Source: Salinicola halophilus | GTDB taxonomy: Bacteria; Pseudomonadota; Gammaproteobacteria; Pseudomonadales; Halomonadaceae | NCBI RefSeq assembly: GCF_003206155.1 | Contig: NZ_PZJV01000001.1 | Location: forward strand, 206,018 to 270,017 | Length of the DNA: 64,000 nucleotides | Direction: 5' to 3' | In this document: positions 47,439-56,663 of the stretch, in pieces | Numbering within the stretch: position 1 is the stretch's first letter | How the letters are laid out: every line of letters starts with the position of its first letter | Notes under the pieces: generated by a model | Seen by the model: the letters and a program-made list of their open reading frames with translations, nothing else | Told to the model about the DNA's origin: nothing | Databases searched by the model: none | Program-made: the position numbers and the translations under genes

Positions 47439-48356
47439 TCAAGGCGCGTCGGCATGCCGACCCTGGCGCTGGCAGGCGATGAGGTGATCCACCATTTCGC
47501 GGGCGATGAGTGGCAGAGCGTCATAACCGCGGGTACCGATGACCAGGTCGCGTTCGGCCCAGGCGTCCTCCAGCGCCACTACCTTCAACGCCAGGCTGTT
47601 GCGGTACGCCATGACCGCCCGTACCGGCAGAATACCGACCCCCATGCCGCGATCGATCATTCGGCAGATCCCCTCGAAGCTGCGAACCTGAATTCGCATA
47701 CGTAACCCTCGCCCTAGGCGCTGGGCATCCGCCTGCAGCAGGCCGTGCAGCGAAGAATCCTGCTCCAGACCGATGAAGTCGTGATCCAGCGTTTCTGCGA
47801 AGTGCAGTCGCTCGCGTCGTGCCAGCGGATGATTCTGGGACGTCACCAGCGCTAGCCGGTCACTGTGATAGGGGTAGGCTTCAATCCCCTCGTGGGCGAT
47901 GTGGCTGGCAAAGATGCCGATGTCGGTCAGCCCGTCACGCACGGCCGTGACGATCTCGTGGCTGAGACGCTCGCGCATGTCGATGCGGATCTGCGGATAA
48001 CGACGTGTGAAATCGCTGAGATCGTCCGGCAGAAACTCGATCACCGCGGACGTGTTGGCGTGCATCCGCACGTGGCCGCGCACGCCGATACTGTATTCGC
48101 TCAGATCCGCGGTGAGGTGACCCAGACTGTCCAGCATCCGACGTGCGTGGTGCAACAGCGCCTGTCCCGCGGGCGTCAGCTCGACGCCTCGGGGTCGTCG
48201 ATAGAGCAGGGGGGTCGACAGCTGATCCTCGAGATCACTGATGCGTTTGCTCACCGAGGCCAGCGCCAGATGCTCACGGGACGCAGCGGCGGTAAGACTG
48301 CAGGTGTCCGCCACCGCGACGAACAGTCTCAGGGTTACGAAGTCGAGTCGTTTCAT
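47439..48356 (-). CDS. LysR-type transcriptional regulator
   Basis: The 305-residue protein has the N-terminal winged helix (LDFVTLRLFVAVADTCSLTAAA; ASVSKRISDLEDQLSTPLLYRR) and a LysR substrate-binding domain (about 90-290). ATG 48356 gives the standard LysR start; an upstream ATG at 48395 adds 13 atypical residues. It is divergent from the CoA-transferase/lyase pair, which it probably activates. Confidence 0.9.
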   Translation of the reverse strand: MKRLDFVTLRLFVAVADTCSLTAAASREHLALASVSKRISDLEDQLSTPLLYRRPRGVELTPAGQALLHHARRMLDSLGHLTADLSEYSIGVRGHVRMHANTSAVIEFLPDDLSDFTRRYPQIRIDMRERLSHEIVTAVRDGLTDIGIFASHIAHEGIEAYPYHSDRLALVTSQNHPLARRERLHFAETLDHDFIGLEQDSSLHGLLQADAQRLGRGLRMRIQVRSFEGICRMIDRGMGVGILPVRAVMAYRNSLALKVVALEDAWAERDLVIGTRGYDALPLIAREMVDHLIACQRQGRHADAP

Positions 48357-48568
48357 CGTTCGTCCGCACGCCGGAAAAGGGGCGGGCAGCCGCAACCGCC
48401 CGGTCTGGCGCCGAGCGTACCGCAGCTTTCGTCATCGGCGAAGGCGAGGTTGCCGATTGGCAGATTGTCGCCGTGCCCGCCGCGCGTCAGTTTGAGACGC
48501 CGCGATGCGTCGCTGGCTCGCGATTACCGAGCCGGCGTCGCCGAGCCTCATTTCGACCGGGGGATGCG

Positions 48569-49816
48569 ATGTTTTCGACCGAAACGCCTGCAAGCGAAGC
48601 GCCTAGCAGCGAGGACCCGAGCCCGAACGCCGGGGCGCTCGCCGGCATCAAGGTGCTCGAGCTGGGACAGCTCATCGCCGGGCCCTTTGCGACCAAGCTA
48701 TTCGGTGAATTCGGCGCCGATGTCGTCAAGATAGAGCCGCCCGGCACGGGCGATCCGCTGCGCAAATGGCGCCTTCTCAAGGAGGGGACGTCTCTCTGGT
48801 GGCACGTCCAGACCCGCAACAAGCGCTCGCTGGGGCTCGACCTGCGAAGCGAAGAGGGGCAAGCGATCGCCCGCCGGCTGGCCGCCGAAGCGGACATCGT
48901 GATCGAGAATTTCCGTCCCGGCACGCTCGAACAGTGGGGGTTGGGCTGGGAGACGCTGACCGCGCTCAACCCGCGCCTGATCATGGTACGCATCTCCGGC
49001 TACGGGCAGACCGGGCCCTATCGCGACCGCCCCGGATTCGGCGTGATCGGCGAAGCCATGGGCGGGCTTCGCTATCTCACCGGCGAGGCGGGCGCGCCGT
49101 CGGTGCGGGTGGGCGTGAGCCTCGGGGATTCGCTCTCGGCGCTCTACGGCGTCATCGGTGCGCTGCTGGCACTCCATGAACGCACCCGTAGCGGCCAGGG
49201 TCAGTACATCGACGTCGCGCTCTACGAATCGGTGTTCGCCATGATGGAGAGCCTGATTCCCGAGTTCGACGCCGCCGGCACCATCCGCGAACCGAGCGGC
49301 AGCGCGCTGCCCGGTATTACTCCCTCCAACGCCTATCCGTGTCGCGGCGGCGACTACGTGCTCATCGCCGGCAATGGCGACAGTATCTTCAAACGCCTGA
49401 TGACCGCGATCGGACGCGAGGACATGGCGATGGACCCTCGGTTTGCGCACAACGACGGTCGGAGTCAGCATGCCGACGAGATCGACACCGCCATCGGCGA
49501 GTGGACGCGCGGACATTCGCGTGCGAGGGTCCTGGAGACGCTGGAAGCGGCACGGGTACCGGTGGGTTTCCCCTACACGGCACGCGATATCGTCGACGAT
49601 CCGCACTACCTTGCGCGCGACATGATCGAGACGATCCGCCTCGCCGACGGCGACTCACTCAAGGTGCCCGGGGTACTGCCCAAGCTGAGCCGGACGCCCG
49701 GGCGCATCGACGGCCCCGGCCCGAGTCTTGGCGAACACACCCAGGCGGTGCTCGACGAGTTGGGCATCGATCGTGACACGCAGGCACAGATGCGCGAACG
49801 CGGGGTGATCCGATGA
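48569..49816 (+). CDS. CaiB/BaiF-type (family III) CoA-transferase
   Basis: The enzyme moves CoA between organic acids. The 415-residue protein begins the fold with IKVLELGQLIAGPFATKLFGEFGADVVKIEPP, where the catalytic Asp is expected in the later EADIVIENFRPG region, and has GFGVIGEAMGG and VGVSLGDSLSALYGVIGALLAL. GGGGA before ATG 48569 sets the start. It overlaps the next gene, an HMG-CoA-lyase-like enzyme, by four bases, so the pair probably activates a dicarboxylate or hydroxyacid and then cleaves its CoA ester. Confidence 0.9.
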   Translation: MFSTETPASEAPSSEDPSPNAGALAGIKVLELGQLIAGPFATKLFGEFGADVVKIEPPGTGDPLRKWRLLKEGTSLWWHVQTRNKRSLGLDLRSEEGQAIARRLAAEADIVIENFRPGTLEQWGLGWETLTALNPRLIMVRISGYGQTGPYRDRPGFGVIGEAMGGLRYLTGEAGAPSVRVGVSLGDSLSALYGVIGALLALHERTRSGQGQYIDVALYESVFAMMESLIPEFDAAGTIREPSGSALPGITPSNAYPCRGGDYVLIAGNGDSIFKRLMTAIGREDMAMDPRFAHNDGRSQHADEIDTAIGEWTRGHSRARVLETLEAARVPVGFPYTARDIVDDPHYLARDMIETIRLADGDSLKVPGVLPKLSRTPGRIDGPGPSLGEHTQAVLDELGIDRDTQAQMRERGVIR

Positions 49817-50742
49817 ATGTGGCCACCGTCGAGATCAACGAGGTGGCGCCGCGGGACGGTTTTCAGATCGAGGCGGCGTTCGTGCCCACGCAGGAGAAGA
49901 TACGCCTGATCGATGCGCTGTCGCGAACCGGCGTGGCGCGCATCGAGGCAACGTCTTTCACTTCGCCCCGGGCGATTCCCAATCTGCATGACGCCGAGGC
50001 GGTCATGAACACCATCGAGCGCCTGCCCGGGGTCGGCTACGTGGCGCTGGTGCCCAACGAGAAAGGCGCCGAGCGCGCACTCGCCTGCCGTGCCGACGAA
50101 CTCAACCTCGTGCTCTCGGCCAGCGACAGCCACGGCTTGGCCAATCTGCGTATGACCGCGGCGCAGTCGCTCGAGGGATTCGCCAACATCGTGTCGCTCA
50201 CCCGCGGTAGCGACGTGTTCGTCAATGCCGCCATCTCCACGGCATTCGGCTGCCCCTTCGAGGGGAGCGTGTCCACCTTGCGCGTATTGACGCTCGTCGA
50301 GCGGCTGCTGGCGCTGGGGATTCAGGGCGTTTCGCTGTGCGACACCACTGGCGTCGCGGACCCGCGTCAGGTCGCCGAGCGCTGCGAGGCGGTACTCTCC
50401 CGCTGGCCTTGGCTACCGCTGACGCTGCATTTCCACGATACCCGCGGCATGGGCTTGGCGAACGCGCTGGCCGCCTGGCAGAGCGGGGTCACGCGTTTCG
50501 ATGCCGCTCTCGGTGGTCTGGGTGGCTGTCCTTATGCGCCGGGGGCGAGTGGCAATATCTGCAGTGAAGACCTGGTGCACCTGTTTGCCCGGATGGGCGT
50601 CGACACCGGCGTCGATCTCGAACGGCTCATCGACGCCTCGAAAACGCTACCCGGACTGATCGGCCACGAGACGCCGGGGCAGGTGGTCAAAGCGGGCCCT
50701 GCCGACAGGCGCTATCCGCAGCCGGCAGGCGTGGGACGCTAG
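49813..50742 (+). CDS. Hydroxymethylglutaryl-CoA lyase family protein
   Basis: The 309-residue protein is a DRE-TIM metallolyase, cleaving HMG-CoA or a similar 3-hydroxyacyl-CoA such as citramalyl-CoA. It shows INEVAPRDGFQ (DRE-like), the LCDTTGVADP and LHFHDTRGMGLAN metal-binding motifs, and GLGGCPYAPGASGN with the conserved Cys. It is translationally coupled to the CoA-transferase (ATGA). The real substrate is not decided by sequence. Confidence 0.88.
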   Translation: MNVATVEINEVAPRDGFQIEAAFVPTQEKIRLIDALSRTGVARIEATSFTSPRAIPNLHDAEAVMNTIERLPGVGYVALVPNEKGAERALACRADELNLVLSASDSHGLANLRMTAAQSLEGFANIVSLTRGSDVFVNAAISTAFGCPFEGSVSTLRVLTLVERLLALGIQGVSLCDTTGVADPRQVAERCEAVLSRWPWLPLTLHFHDTRGMGLANALAAWQSGVTRFDAALGGLGGCPYAPGASGNICSEDLVHLFARMGVDTGVDLERLIDASKTLPGLIGHETPGQVVKAGPADRRYPQPAGVGR

Positions 50743-50790
50743 CCGGATATCATCGCAACAAGCGACGAGGCCGGGCCGGTAAGCGCGACG

Positions 50791-52104
50791 CTATGAGCGC
50801 GTATGCACGCAGCGCCCGTCGGCCCAGGTGGCAGCCACGGTGCGGTCATCTCCCAGCATCATCAGTGCGAAGAGTCGCTCGGCCAGCGTCTCGGTCCGGG
50901 AAAGCCTGTGCGAGAGAAGCGGCGTGGCATCCGGGTCCAGCACCACGATGTCCGCCTCTCGCCCGGGTTGAAGCGTGCCGATCCGGTCATCGAGGCGGAG
51001 GGCGCGGGCGTTACCGAGCGTTGCCTGGTAGAAGCCTTGCCAGCCGGTCAGCGCCTGACCCAGCAGCGCACCCACCTGGTAGGCGCCCTGCAACGAACCG
51101 AACGTCGAAAGCGAAGTGCCGGCGCCGATGTCGCTGGCGAGCGAAGTGGCGAGTCCGGCGTCGCGACAGGCCTGCCGGTCCATCAGACCGCTGCCCAGAA
51201 AGAGGTTCGACGTCGGGCAGAAGGCGACGTTCGCACCCTGCGCGGCCAGGCGGCGATGCTGGTCGGCGTCGAGATGGACCCCGTGAGCGAACGTGCTTTT
51301 CGGCCCCACCAGCCCGTAGTACTCGTAGACGTCCAGATAGTCTCGCCGTTCCGGGAAGAGTTCGCCGACCCAGGCGATTTCGCCGCGATTCTCCGACAGG
51401 TGGGTCTGTAGATGAAGATCCGGGGCGTTGCGCAGCACGCCGCCGACGGCATCGAGCTGTTCACGGCTCGATGTCGGGGCGAAGCGCGGTGTCAGCGTGT
51501 AGGAGAGACGGTCACGACCGTGCCAGTCGGCGATCAGTCGCTCGCTGTCATGGACGCCACCGAGCGTATCGTCGGTCAGTTCTTCGGGCGCGTTGCGATC
51601 CATCAGTACCTTGCCCGCGATCATGCGCAGGCGACGGCGGGCGCTCGCCTCGAAGAACCGGTCCACCGACACAGGATGCGACGAACAGAAAACCTGCGCC
51701 GTGGTCGTGCCGGTACGCAGGAGCTCGTCGAGGAAGCGCTCGGCGGCGGCACCCGCGTAGGCCTCGTCGGCGAACCGGCATTCGGCGGGAAAGGTGTAGT
51801 CGTTGAGCCAGTCGAGTAGCTGCCGCCCGTAGGAAGCCATGACGTCGAGCTGTACGTAGTGCACGTGGCTATCGATGAAGCCGGGCATCATCAGCTTGCC
51901 GCGATAGTCGACGATTGCCGCCTCCGGCGGGATCCGGTCGGCGAGCGTCGCAAAGGGATCGACCGCATGGATTTGACCGTCGACGATCCAGATGCCGCCG
52001 TCTTCGAGGTAGCGCGTGCTGCCGGCGGCGGGGGTGATCGCTTCGCCGGGGTCGTCGAGACAGGTGAAGAGCGGTCCGCGAAGTAGGGTGTGCTGCGTCA
52101 TCAT
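50791..52104 (-). CDS. guaD: Guanine deaminase
   Basis: Guanine deaminase converts guanine to xanthine with ammonia release. The 437-residue amidohydrolase has the zinc site PGFIDSHVHYVQLD, FCSSHPVSVD, the QTHLSEN His, TFAHGVHLD and the ASDIGAGTSLS segment characteristic of GuaD. The start is ATGATG at 52104. It converges on the lyase gene. A short inverted repeat lies just upstream and may be an operator. Confidence 0.93.
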   Translation of the reverse strand: MMTQHTLLRGPLFTCLDDPGEAITPAAGSTRYLEDGGIWIVDGQIHAVDPFATLADRIPPEAAIVDYRGKLMMPGFIDSHVHYVQLDVMASYGRQLLDWLNDYTFPAECRFADEAYAGAAAERFLDELLRTGTTTAQVFCSSHPVSVDRFFEASARRRLRMIAGKVLMDRNAPEELTDDTLGGVHDSERLIADWHGRDRLSYTLTPRFAPTSSREQLDAVGGVLRNAPDLHLQTHLSENRGEIAWVGELFPERRDYLDVYEYYGLVGPKSTFAHGVHLDADQHRRLAAQGANVAFCPTSNLFLGSGLMDRQACRDAGLATSLASDIGAGTSLSTFGSLQGAYQVGALLGQALTGWQGFYQATLGNARALRLDDRIGTLQPGREADIVVLDPDATPLLSHRLSRTETLAERLFALMMLGDDRTVAATWADGRCVHTRS

Positions 52105-52784
52105 GCGCGCCCGAAAAGTCTGGAATGGTGAACGAAAGATCGTTCAATATCGGAGCAAGCGACGAGAGGGTCAACTCACCGGTCGTTCATGCCTTGGGGT
52201 GTGGGCCGCGAGCGTCGCTGCTGGACCGGAGCGCAAGGCCAAAGACGGTGCGTCACGTATGGGGGTGGGCATACTCGCGGTAGTGGAATCGACCTCACTC
52301 GATAGTGAAAGTCGTGCGACCGCAGAGTGAGTCGAGCGAAGTACTGGATCGGATCAATCGGGGTGTTGAAGTCTGTCGATCGAGGCACCAGCGCGTGTCG
52401 ATCACTGTCGAACTGGTTGATCGAAGTGTGAGTGCGCGGAGAAAAAAATAGCGGGAGAGAAAAATCGAAGTTTCAACATTGCTTCGCGGTCAATACGGAA
52501 GCGAATCCTTTCGCACTCGACATCCCGTCGAGCCTCTTCCTGAGCGTCCGGCGAAATCCGTTTCGCGTACGATCGTCTATCCCTGGACGCCATCCTTGAC
52601 GGTAATCCTGCGCTACCGTGCCTCGTCCGTGAGGCCGCTTCCCTGCTGGCCGGTCTCCTGGTGCGCATTGTAAACGCTGACGAATCAAACTCGCTAATAA
52701 GAAATGTCTTCAAGCTGCAGATAATACAAAAAGTTACCTTTGAAAAGTTTCGAGGAATTGAACTAGACAACTAATTGATAACAT
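52105..52784. other. 680-bp region without a supportable gene
   Basis: Between guaD and the end of modC the region has open frames on both strands, the longest at 52402-52770 (minus, Arg/Ser-rich), but none has a ribosome binding site with believable composition. The part nearest modC is A/T-richer. The GATCGA-like words recur several times around 52330-52430. It holds the guaD promoter and modC 3' region; I cannot name more. Confidence 0.55.
52129..52146. promoter_or_regulatory. Inverted repeat upstream of guaD
   Basis: TGAACGA (52129-52135) and TCGTTCA (52140-52146) form a perfect seven-base inverted repeat around AAGA, 25 bases before the guaD start. The size and position suit a dimeric repressor site, for instance of a GntR- or TetR-type regulator not encoded nearby. 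Confidence 0.4.
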
Positions 52785-53939
52785 TCAAACTGCGTCGTCG
52801 AACGATACGCTACGAATGAGTGCGAGAACCGTCTGGCCAACCTCGAGCTGCATTTCGTCGCAGGCTTGGCGTGTCAGGCGGGCTCGCAGTCGCTGGTCGC
52901 CGACGCGAAGTCGCAGCTCCATGGCGCTCGGCTCATGATTCGAAGCGGCCATCGCCTCGATCTGCGCGATGAGGCCGTTTCGATAGCTGGTATCGCGTGG
53001 CATTCGGGTGGCCAGGGCGACGTCGCGAACGCCGATACGCAGCCAGGTGCGATGCGAGGGCGGTAGATCGAGCAGGGGCACCCGCAGGCGCTGGCCGTCA
53101 TCCAGGCCAACGTCGGTAAGCGCATAGTGGGGGTCATGAGAGAGCACGGTGACCGCCAGGCGCGTTGCAGCCTCGAAGCCGCCCAAGCGTCGAGTCAAAT
53201 CGAGCTGGAGCATGAGCGTATCGAGCTCGCCGTAGGCAGCGAGTCTGCCGCGCTCCATGACGGCCAGATGGTCGGCGATGGCGGTGATCTCGGCCGGGTC
53301 GTGGCTGACGTAGACCACTGGGATGTCGATCTCACGCGTCAGCCGCACCAGATAGCGAAGCAGCTCCCGCTTGCGTTCGCCGTCGAGCCCCGTGAGTGGC
53401 TCGTCCATCAATAGCAGTCGCGGTCGCGTGAGCAGAGCCCGCCCGATCGCCACTCGCCGGGCCTCACCGCCGGAGAGCATGCCCGGCATGCGCTCGAGAA
53501 GCGGCTCGATACCCAGCAGCGCGACCAGATCGTCGAACCGCGAATCGCTCTGTCGCGGCATACCGTAGGTCAGGTTGCCGCGCACGCGGTAATGGGGAAA
53601 GAGTCGCGCTTCCTGGAACACGACGCCGAGCCCGCGTCGGTGGACGGGGCGATGCGTACCGCTCCTCGTATCCGCCAGCACCCGGTCGCCGAGGGTCACG
53701 CGGCCGCTGTCCGGGCGATCGAGCCCCGCGATCAAGCGCAGCAGTGTCGTTTTGCCGCTGCCCGAGGGGCCGAAGAGGGCGGTCACGCCACTGGCCGGCA
53801 CGTCGAGGGAGACATCGAGGGAGAAGTCGCCCTGACGCTTGCGCACATCGCAGGAGAGCGCGTTCGGTATCGCCGCATCCCCGTTATTCTTGCTGTCGAT
53901 CTTCGCGGCGCCCGTGTTCGAGCCGTGAGAGTCAGTCAC
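52785..53939 (-). CDS. modC: Molybdate ABC transporter ATP-binding protein ModC
   Basis: ModC powers molybdate import. The 384-residue protein has Walker A FGPSGSGKTT, a Q-loop (GVVFQEARLFPH), the signature MLSGGEARRVAIGRALL, Walker B LLLMDEPLTGLD, the switch His in VSHDPAE, and a C-terminal TOBE/molybdate-binding domain. The start is GTG 53939, overlapping the modB stop (GTGA). The frame is open far upstream inside modB, but that part is a shadow. Confidence 0.93.
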   Translation of the reverse strand: MTDSHGSNTGAAKIDSKNNGDAAIPNALSCDVRKRQGDFSLDVSLDVPASGVTALFGPSGSGKTTLLRLIAGLDRPDSGRVTLGDRVLADTRSGTHRPVHRRGLGVVFQEARLFPHYRVRGNLTYGMPRQSDSRFDDLVALLGIEPLLERMPGMLSGGEARRVAIGRALLTRPRLLLMDEPLTGLDGERKRELLRYLVRLTREIDIPVVYVSHDPAEITAIADHLAVMERGRLAAYGELDTLMLQLDLTRRLGGFEAATRLAVTVLSHDPHYALTDVGLDDGQRLRVPLLDLPPSHRTWLRIGVRDVALATRMPRDTSYRNGLIAQIEAMAASNHEPSAMELRLRVGDQRLRARLTRQACDEMQLEVGQTVLALIRSVSFDDAV

Positions 53940-54631
53940 AGGTCGCGCTCCTGCAGCCGCTGACGTGCGCGTCGGGCCAGCCATTCGGAGGCGATCAGCG
54001 ACACCATGGCGATCACGATGGAGATCACGCAGAGCCTGGCGGCGGCGTCCTCCTTGCCCGGGGTCTGAATCAGGGTGTAGAGGGCCAGCGGCAACGTGCG
54101 CGTCTCGCCCGGAATATTGGAGGCAAAGGTGATGGTAGCGCCGAACTCCGATAGGGCACGGGCGAACGCCAGCACCGTGCCGGTGAGCAGCCCCGGTATC
54201 GCCAGCGGCAGCGTGATGGTGAAAAGTACCCGAATTCGATTGGCACCCAGCGTGCTCGCCGCGGCTTCGAGCTTGGGGTCGACCGCTTCCAGCGACAGCC
54301 GCACCGCTCGCACCAGTAGCGGAAACGCCATGACGCCGCCGGCTACCGCAGCACCCTGCCAGGTAAACGGTAGCGATATGCCGAACGTCTTCAGGAGCCA
54401 CTGCCCCAGCCAGCCGCTGCGCCCCAGCGAGAGCAGCAGCAAGTAGCCGACGACGACCGGCGGCAGCACCAGCGGCAGGTGGATCAGCCCATCGAGCAGC
54501 GCTTTGCCCCGAAACTCGCGCCGTGCCAGCAGCCACGCCACGGCAATGCCGGGTATTGCAATGCCGGCCACGGCGCTACCGGCGATCTTGAGGCTGAGCG
54601 CGATCGCCTGCCATTCGGCGTCGGAGAGCAC
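53936..54631 (-). CDS. modB: Molybdate ABC transporter permease ModB
   Basis: This 231-residue inner-membrane permease has about five or six membrane segments, and the EAA-type ATPase coupling loop shows as EAASTLGANRIRVLFTITLPLAIPGLLTG. Family stretches include PLVLPPVVVGYLLL and FARALSEFGATITFASNIPGETRTLP. The start is GTG 54631, five bases after the modA stop, and the stop overlaps modC. Confidence 0.94.
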   Translation of the reverse strand: MLSDAEWQAIALSLKIAGSAVAGIAIPGIAVAWLLARREFRGKALLDGLIHLPLVLPPVVVGYLLLLSLGRSGWLGQWLLKTFGISLPFTWQGAAVAGGVMAFPLLVRAVRLSLEAVDPKLEAAASTLGANRIRVLFTITLPLAIPGLLTGTVLAFARALSEFGATITFASNIPGETRTLPLALYTLIQTPGKEDAAARLCVISIVIAMVSLIASEWLARRARQRLQERDL

Positions 54632-54636
54632 CGGCG

Positions 54637-55431
54637 TCAGTCGGCCGCGACCGGCGCGAAGCCGTAGTCGGCAAAGATCGATCGCGCCGTGTCACCGGCG
54701 AGCCAGGCACGAAACGCCTCGGTCGCCGCACTTGGCTCGTCGGTGACGATTGCCATGGGATAAGTGATGGCATCGTGCGTGTCCTCGGGAAAGGTGCCGA
54801 GTGTCTTCACGGCCTCGCTTGCCGTGGCGTCGGTCCGATAGACGATGCCCAGCGGCGCTTCGTGACGCTCGACCAGCGCCAGGGCGGCACGCACGTTGTC
54901 GGCATTGGCCAGGCGTGGTGCGAGCGTCGTCCATTGGTCCAGAGACTCGAGCGCCTGCCTGGCATAGATGCCGGCGGGCACGTGGTCGGTATCGCCGACG
55001 GAAAGGCGGCGGTCGCCGCCGAGCAGCGCCACCAACTGCTGACTACCGTCGAGCGCGACGGCGTCGAGATCGCTGTCCTGCGGAGCTATCAGCACCAGAC
55101 GATTCTTCAGCAGGTCGACGCGCTCGCGCATCGCCACTCCTTGATCCGCCAGCCAGTCCATCCACTGCTCGTTGGCAGAGAGATAGATCGCTGCCGGTGC
55201 GCCGTTGGCGATCTGGCGCGCCAGCGTCGAGGAGGAGGCGTAGACGGGAACGACGTCGACGTCGTGATCCGACTCGTAGCGGGCGATGGCGCTATCCATG
55301 GCGTCGGTCAGCGAGGCGGCGGCATACACCTGAACCGGCGCTGTCGCCATGGCCGGAAGGGGCGCGGCGAGCGTCAAAGCGGTCAGAGTGAACGCTGCCA
55401 GTCGCGTAGAAGCAAAACCAAGAGTGGACAT
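54637..55431 (-). CDS. modA: Molybdate-binding periplasmic protein ModA
   Basis: ModA captures molybdate or tungstate in the periplasm. The 264-residue protein has a signal peptide (cut near AMATA, about residue 30), then VYAAASLTDAM, YASSSTLARQIANGAPA, and IVYRTDATAS, the family's oxyanion-binding stretches. It is the first gene of modABC and has a ModE-like operator just before its start. Confidence 0.94.
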   Translation of the reverse strand: MSTLGFASTRLAAFTLTALTLAAPLPAMATAPVQVYAAASLTDAMDSAIARYESDHDVDVVPVYASSSTLARQIANGAPAAIYLSANEQWMDWLADQGVAMRERVDLLKNRLVLIAPQDSDLDAVALDGSQQLVALLGGDRRLSVGDTDHVPAGIYARQALESLDQWTTLAPRLANADNVRAALALVERHEAPLGIVYRTDATASEAVKTLGTFPEDTHDAITYPMAIVTDEPSAATEAFRAWLAGDTARSIFADYGFAPVAAD

Positions 55432-55440
55432 GCCGAGTTC

Positions 55441-55466
55441 CCGCTATGTATGAGTGGAAATAGCGG
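55441..55466. promoter_or_regulatory. ModE-type operator at modA
   Basis: CCGCTAT (55441-55447) and ATAGCGG (55460-55466) form an inverted repeat with a 12-base centre. The E. coli modA ModE site has CGTTAT and ATAACG with the same 12-base spacing. It lies between the -10 and the modA start (10 bases away), where bound ModE would block transcription. Confidence 0.65.
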
Positions 55467-55471
55467 ACAGC

Positions 55472-55500
55472 ACTATAGCCAGCCACGCGTTATCGGTCGA
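55472..55500 (-). promoter_or_regulatory. Sigma-70-like promoter for modABC
   Basis: On the minus strand TCGACC, a 17-base spacer and TATAGT (55472-55477 on the plus strand as ACTATA) give a core promoter directly upstream of the ModE-like operator. Confidence 0.5.
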
Positions 55501-55538
55501 GGACAGATTCGCCGTCTCGTCGGTATGTTCATGCCGAC

Positions 55539-55946
55539 TCAGCTTTGCGGAGCCTCGTCAGGTCGAGCGTCCTCGACGTCACCGCGTGACTCGGAAGAGG
55601 CCAATAGCATCAGAAGCTGCTCGGCTTCGGCCAGCTCGGTCACCTTATCGAGCAGGGCGCGGTAGCGGGCGATCAACGCCCGACCGGTCGGCGTGACGAC
55701 GGCCCCGCCACGCTGGCTACCACCGGCCCGCGTTTCGAGAACGGGATTCTCGAGGTGGCGATTCATGGTCTCGATCAGCTGCCAGGCCTTCTTGTAGCTC
55801 AGTCTCATCTCGCGACAGGCCGCGGCGATCGAGCCGTGTCGCTCGATCGCTTCCAGCAGGGCAATCTTGCCCGGGCCGACGGCGACATCGCCATCGAGGG
55901 TGAGTCGCAGCTGCAGGCGGGGTGGTGAAGGGCGCGGTTGCGTCAT
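55539..55946 (-). CDS. modE: ModE-type molybdate regulator, DNA-binding domain only
   Basis: The 135-residue protein has the ModE winged-helix domain (GKIALLEAIERHGSIAAACREMRLSYKKAWQLIETMNR; RGGAVVTPTGRALIARYR), followed by a short helical tail. It lacks the two C-terminal TOBE/molbindin domains of E. coli ModE (262 residues). It is encoded just upstream of modABC on the same strand and is the likely repressor acting at the operator before modA. Confidence 0.9.
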   Translation of the reverse strand: MTQPRPSPPRLQLRLTLDGDVAVGPGKIALLEAIERHGSIAAACREMRLSYKKAWQLIETMNRHLENPVLETRAGGSQRGGAVVTPTGRALIARYRALLDKVTELAEAEQLLMLLASSESRGDVEDARPDEAPQS

Positions 55947-56111
55947 CGGGTCGCCGAAGAAATTGGGTGAACGGAAAATGGCGTTTTAGCGCCGCCAGTG
56001 CGAGCGTCGGATGCGGGCAGAATGCAGCGAGCGTGGCGTCATTCGGCCGCGCACGCGATGGGCCTGGCCCAGGGAAACCCCTTCGGGCGGACGGCGCGGT
56101 AGGCCTCACGT

Positions 56112-56663
56112 CTACGGTTGTCGCCATCCTTCGTGCTGGAGCAGCCAGCGTTTGCGCTCGAGCCCGCCGGCATAGCCGGTGAGCGTGCCGTTGGTGCCGA
56201 TGACCCGATGGCACGGCACGACGATGGCAAGCGGGTTGCGGCCGTTGGCCATGCCGACGGCGCGGGAGGCGGTGGGTCGGTCGATGGCGACGGCCAGCTC
56301 GCGGTAGCTGCGCGTCTCGCCCCAGGGGATGGTGGCGAGTGCATGCCACACTCGCTGCTGGAAATCCGTCCCCCTGGGCGCGAGGGGAAGCTCGAAACGC
56401 TGAAGCTCGCCAGCGAAGTAGGCTTGTAGCTGGCGGATGCACTCCCGCGTGGTCTCACTCGGTCGGATGACGGCTGGCGCCCGAGAAACGAACGCGATCC
56501 GTGTGATACCGCCAGTGTCGGCCTGGATCTCCAGCGCGCCGGGCCAGACATCGATGGCAGGCTGATAGTAGTCGAGCGCCACGGCATCGTCGGTGGCATT
56601 CGACGACCGCGAGTCGTCTAAGTCGACGAGAAGGTGGGACGGCGCTGTCGGCGACGGGGTCAT
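56112..56663 (-). CDS. ogt: Methylated-DNA-protein-cysteine S-methyltransferase
   Basis: This suicide repair enzyme moves O6-alkyl groups from guanine to its own cysteine. The 183-residue protein has [20 protein letters not shown], the [11 protein letters not shown] arginine finger region, and the active-site [10 protein letters not shown]. Its ATG overlaps the stop of the AlkA fusion gene (ATGA), so the two repair genes are coupled. Confidence 0.94.
   Translation of the reverse strand: MTPSPTAPSHLLVDLDDSRSSNATDDAVALDYYQPAIDVWPGALEIQADTGGITRIAFVSRAPAVIRPSETTRECIRQLQAYFAGELQRFELPLAPRGTDFQQRVWHALATIPWGETRSYRELAVAIDRPTASRAVGMANGRNPLAIVVPCHRVIGTNGTLTGYAGGLERKRWLLQHEGWRQP

Noticed and set aside
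52402-52770. 122-residue minus-strand frame before guaD
   Set aside because: There is no ribosome binding site, the composition is Arg/Ser-rich and no family is recognised; too weak to call a gene.
53940-54536. Apparent fusion of modC to an upstream domain
   Set aside because: The modC frame stays open through modB by chance; the GTG at 53939 overlapping the modB stop is the normal coupled start.
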